NCBI RefSeq assembly: GCF_947503415.1
Contig: NZ_CANNDS010000001.1
Coordinates: 833,501-897,500, forward strand
Direction: 5' to 3'
Source: an uncultured Tateyamaria sp.
GTDB lineage: Bacteria; Pseudomonadota; Alphaproteobacteria; Rhodobacterales; Rhodobacteraceae
DNA length: 64,000 nucleotides
In this document: one piece after another, positions 57,653 through 64,000 of the stretch
How the letters are laid out: the number at the start of each line of letters is the position of its first letter
Position numbering within the stretch: the first letter of the stretch is position 1
Translations under genes and position numbers: made by a program
The notes under the pieces: model-generated
Told to the model about the DNA's origin: nothing
The model's input: the letters and a program-made list of their open reading frames with translations, nothing else
Database searches by the model: none

Positions 57653-58377
57653 CTGGATTCGTTCTGGCATACGGGGATGATCGTATCCCCTATCAAGTGT
57701 CATACGCCGACAGCCGCAAATCCCGTGTCGCAATCCATGTGAACCCAGACGGATCAGTTGCCGTGGATGCGCCACACGGGTTCTCTGACGACAGTATCAG
57801 GCAGGCTGTCCAGAAACGGGCCCGCTGGGTCGTAGGTCATGTCAGCGAAGCCAGGGAACGCTACGCCCACGTCCGCCCTCGAGAATACGTCTCTGGCGAA
57901 CAAGTGCTGTATCTGGGTCGCCGCTACATGCTCAAGGTGATCCCCACTGACAGCACACCAGCCCCAGCACGGATGCGTGGCAATCGACTGGAGGTGCAGA
58001 CAGCCAAAGGAACTGAGGACGACATCAAGGTCCGCCTCCGAGCCTGGTATCGCGTCCGAGGACGGGACTACCTGAGCCGCCGCATTGATGCCTTGGCCAA
58101 GAGCCTGCCCTGGGTGGATGCACCGCCGCCGTTTCGTCTTTTGGAGATGTCACGCCAGTGGGGAAGCTGTTCACCATCTGGTGAGATCATCATCAACCCA
58201 CATCTGGTCAAAGCCCCACGCAACTGCATTGACTATGTGCTGATCCATGAGATGGCGCACCTGAAGCACCACGATCACGGGACCGCATTCTGGAAACTGA
58301 TCGACGCCCATGCAGGTGACTGGCGGAAGGCTAAGTATCATCTCGATGGGCTGGTCGAAATTTTATTGACTGACTAA
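57649..58377 (+). CDS. YgjP/M48-like (DUF45) metallopeptidase
   Basis: A 242-residue zinc-peptidase-like protein of the YgjP (COG1451) group. The site is LIHEMAHLKHHDHGTAFW (HExxH with a downstream acidic/His region); MSRQWGSCSPSGEIIINP is the family signature ahead of it. Genes of this group are often found next to hsdR. It overlaps hsdR by 4 bp and ends the operon. Its role with type I systems is unknown. Confidence 0.87.
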   Translation: MTGFVLAYGDDRIPYQVSYADSRKSRVAIHVNPDGSVAVDAPHGFSDDSIRQAVQKRARWVVGHVSEARERYAHVRPREYVSGEQVLYLGRRYMLKVIPTDSTPAPARMRGNRLEVQTAKGTEDDIKVRLRAWYRVRGRDYLSRRIDALAKSLPWVDAPPPFRLLEMSRQWGSCSPSGEIIINPHLVKAPRNCIDYVLIHEMAHLKHHDHGTAFWKLIDAHAGDWRKAKYHLDGLVEILLTD

Positions 58378-58579
58378 TTCTGGAAAGGGGACTTGAAACA
58401 TCGCAGATGTGATACCAAGTGGAGATCACTGTGATGTTCCCTTGCTTCGACCATAGGTCCGAGCCGAACCACACTCAGGTCAAACGCGATGTAAACGGTG
58501 CGCAAGCGCCGTGCCTGTATGTGAGCTTCATTAACTGGAACTGAGGGTGGAAAACTCAGGCCGAAGCACGGGCCTGATT

Positions 58580-58746
58580 ATGGAATCCCTACACACTAAA
58601 CCACAATATCAAAAGTTGAAGACAAAGACAGCGCACCAGCCAGACAAACTGGATGATGCACTCCTCCTCCTGAGCCGCTTGTTTGGGCGACAGTCCGCAC
58701 TGGATTTCTTGAAAGATGCTGACATGCTGAATGAAGGAGGCTCAGA

Positions 58747-58750
<4 letters not shown>
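58580..58750 (+). CDS. Small protein coupled to the serine recombinase
   Basis: A protein of about 56 residues (MESLHTKPQYQKLK..., ending KDADMLNEGGSE) with a helical centre DDALLLLSRLFGRQSALDFL. Its stop overlaps the recombinase start (ATGA), pointing to co-translation. An in-frame start at 58547 would add 11 residues. No family recognised; a recombination directionality factor or regulator is possible but unproved. Confidence 0.5.
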
Positions 58751-60402
<1,652 letters not shown>

Positions 60403-60468
60403 CCAATGCGGGACAGGTATGGCAAGTTCAGCCCGTCTGCAAGGGGGCAGAGCGCGAATATGCAACTT

Positions 60469-61296
60469 TTATGTGCGCTCTTCCGGCTGGTCGGTCGACG
60501 CGGACGTCCACGCCTCCCGCACCCAGGACGATGGCAACAGAAACTGTCGAATGCTGCGAAGTTTGCGCTTTGATTTCAACGCACGGCGGATGTGGGCGGC
60601 TGGCGGAAGGTGGGGCCGGTCCTTGCCATATTGGCCTTCGATCGCATCTGGCGGGTTCAATCCACCGGCAAAAATGACGACACGCCCGTTCTTTGGCTTG
60701 CGCGGTTCCACAAAGAAATTCATCGGGAAGGACGGAATGCATTCAACACGGAAATGCGTCACCCATTCCTTCGGCCAGAACGACACGCCCCCGGGCGCGT
60801 TTTTCGTCACGAAATGCTGTTCAAACCGGTATGTGTCGGCGATCCCCTGCGGATCTGCCGCGAACATGTCCTGCAATGGGGCCAGGGCACCGACAGGCAT
60901 CCGGTAAATCGAGGTTTGCCCAAGTTTGTGAAACGGTTTTGCCGCATTGCGCGCGAGGACCACATCATCCGGGCTGCCGAACTCAAAAAACGGATCAAGG
61001 CTGCCCAAAATCACGACATCGAGGTCGATAAACAGGATGGGACCGGACAATTCTGCCAATTTGGGCGCCCACAGACGCGATTTGGGCCATTTTCCCAAGG
61101 TATTCTTGGGCATGAAGCCCGGCATTGGCGGCAGATCATAGCATTCGACTTCGGACCGCACGCCATCGCGGGTGTCGGTGAAACAGACGAACCTGAACGG
61201 CGGTGTGATATTGCGGCGGACCATCTCGTAGAGACGATTGATATATGGCGCACCGTAACGGGTGCCCCAATTGATACACATGATCTGCTTGTTCAT
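60469..61296 (-). CDS. Glycosyltransferase-like protein (DxD motif)
   Basis: A 275-residue protein with the start KQIMCINWGTRYGAPYINRLY, WAPKLAELSGPILFIDLDVVILGSLDPFF (the metal-binding DLD) and FEQHFVTKNAPG. It fits a GT-A fold transferase like those adding sugars to surface polymers. It sits between 5S rRNA and tRNA-fMet on the same strand. Acceptor and sugar unknown. Confidence 0.75.
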   Translation of the reverse strand: MNKQIMCINWGTRYGAPYINRLYEMVRRNITPPFRFVCFTDTRDGVRSEVECYDLPPMPGFMPKNTLGKWPKSRLWAPKLAELSGPILFIDLDVVILGSLDPFFEFGSPDDVVLARNAAKPFHKLGQTSIYRMPVGALAPLQDMFAADPQGIADTYRFEQHFVTKNAPGGVSFWPKEWVTHFRVECIPSFPMNFFVEPRKPKNGRVVIFAGGLNPPDAIEGQYGKDRPHLPPAAHIRRALKSKRKLRSIRQFLLPSSWVREAWTSASTDQPEERT

Positions 61297-61410
61297 GGAA
61301 ATGCCGGTATCACCCGAACGGATGCCAAATCAACTGCCCGAAAAAAGAAAAAGCTGCAGCGGCGCGAACCGTGCAGCTTGAATTCTATTGATCATCGTCA
61401 GAGAGATACG

Positions 61411-61560
61411 CACAGAGGGCTTTTTAGGTTTGGCAGTGACCTACTCTCCCACGCCTTAAGACGCAGTACCATCGGCGCAACAGCACTTAACGGCCGGGTT
61501 CGGGATGGGACCGGGTGTTTTGCTTGCGCTATGACCACCAAACCGAAAAAGCCCTCTGTG
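61411..61560. repeat. Perfect 15-bp inverted repeat around 5S rRNA
   Basis: CACAGAGGGCTTTTT (61411-61425) is the exact reverse complement of AAAAAGCCCTCTGTG (61546-61560). The arms bracket 5S rRNA and would fold a long stem, probably for RNase processing of the precursor. Confidence 0.8.
61429..61542 (-). rRNA. rrf: 5S rRNA
   Basis: About 114 nt on the minus strand: TTTGGTGGTCATAGCGC at the 5' end, CACCCGGTCCCATCCCGAAC in the middle and GTGGGAGAGTAGGTCACTGCC near the 3' end, all typical of 5S. End positions are set by helix I pairing (TTTGGTGG... with ...CTGCCAAA), plus or minus a base. Confidence 0.93.
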
Positions 61561-61635
61561 TATGTCCAAGTCATGTACGACTGATTGTGTGTGTATGCTC
61601 TTGATGTATCTTTCGAAGTCTTGCTTCTACTGGAT

Positions 61636-64000
<2,365 letters not shown>

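Overview
This window looks like the chromosome of a high-GC alphaproteobacterium of the Rhodobacterales (Roseobacter group). The basis is the gene content (pcaC-pcaH-pcaG, katG divergent from oxyR, a DUF1467/methylmalonyl-CoA epimerase pair, a DUF1501/DUF1800 pair), the protein sequences, and a 23S-5S-tRNA-fMet order on the minus strand. No taxon below order can be named from sequence alone.

Layout. 0-6 kb: the 3' part of a hemopexin-repeat protein with an embedded zinc-protease motif, a methyltransferase, murJ, a rhomboid-fold protein without catalytic residues, and trpS. 6-24.5 kb: a large nitrogen-release locus. A plus-strand operon encodes a three-subunit cobalt-type nitrile hydratase/thiocyanate hydrolase-like enzyme and an amidase. 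A minus-strand operon encodes a peptide-type ABC transporter, allophanate hydrolase and a RidA protein. A LysR gene follows. A second plus-strand operon encodes a BMP/nucleoside-type ABC transporter, formamidase, biuret amidohydrolase, a second isochorismatase-fold hydrolase and a cupin. All three operons carry a closely related T-N11-A box (core TGCAAAAA-N2-GCA) upstream. I infer that the adjacent LysR controls them as one regulon that takes up C-N compounds (biuret or related ureides, nitriles, formamide) and strips ammonia from them.

24.5-40.6 kb: mostly metabolic core: haloalkane dehalogenase, VOC protein, class II HDAC-like amidohydrolase, nitroreductase, CysZ-like membrane protein, epimerase, response regulator, DUF1501/DUF1800, aspS, protocatechuate genes, katG and oxyR.

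40.58-60.34 kb: an integrated element of about 19.8 kb. It is bounded by a 13-bp direct repeat equal to the 3' end of tRNA-fMet and carries a large serine recombinase next to the tRNA. Cargo: a MerR-controlled metal module, a small resolvase, a possible HUH replication protein with repeats, a ribbon-helix-helix protein, an orphan DNA methylase fused to an integrase-type N-terminal domain, an unrecognised four-gene membrane/secreted operon, and a type I restriction-modification operon with a dGTPase inserted between hsdS and hsdR plus a YgjP-type metallopeptidase.

60.3-64 kb: tRNA-fMet, a glycosyltransferase gene, 5S rRNA bracketed by a perfect 15-bp inverted repeat, and the 3' part of 23S rRNA, all on the minus strand.
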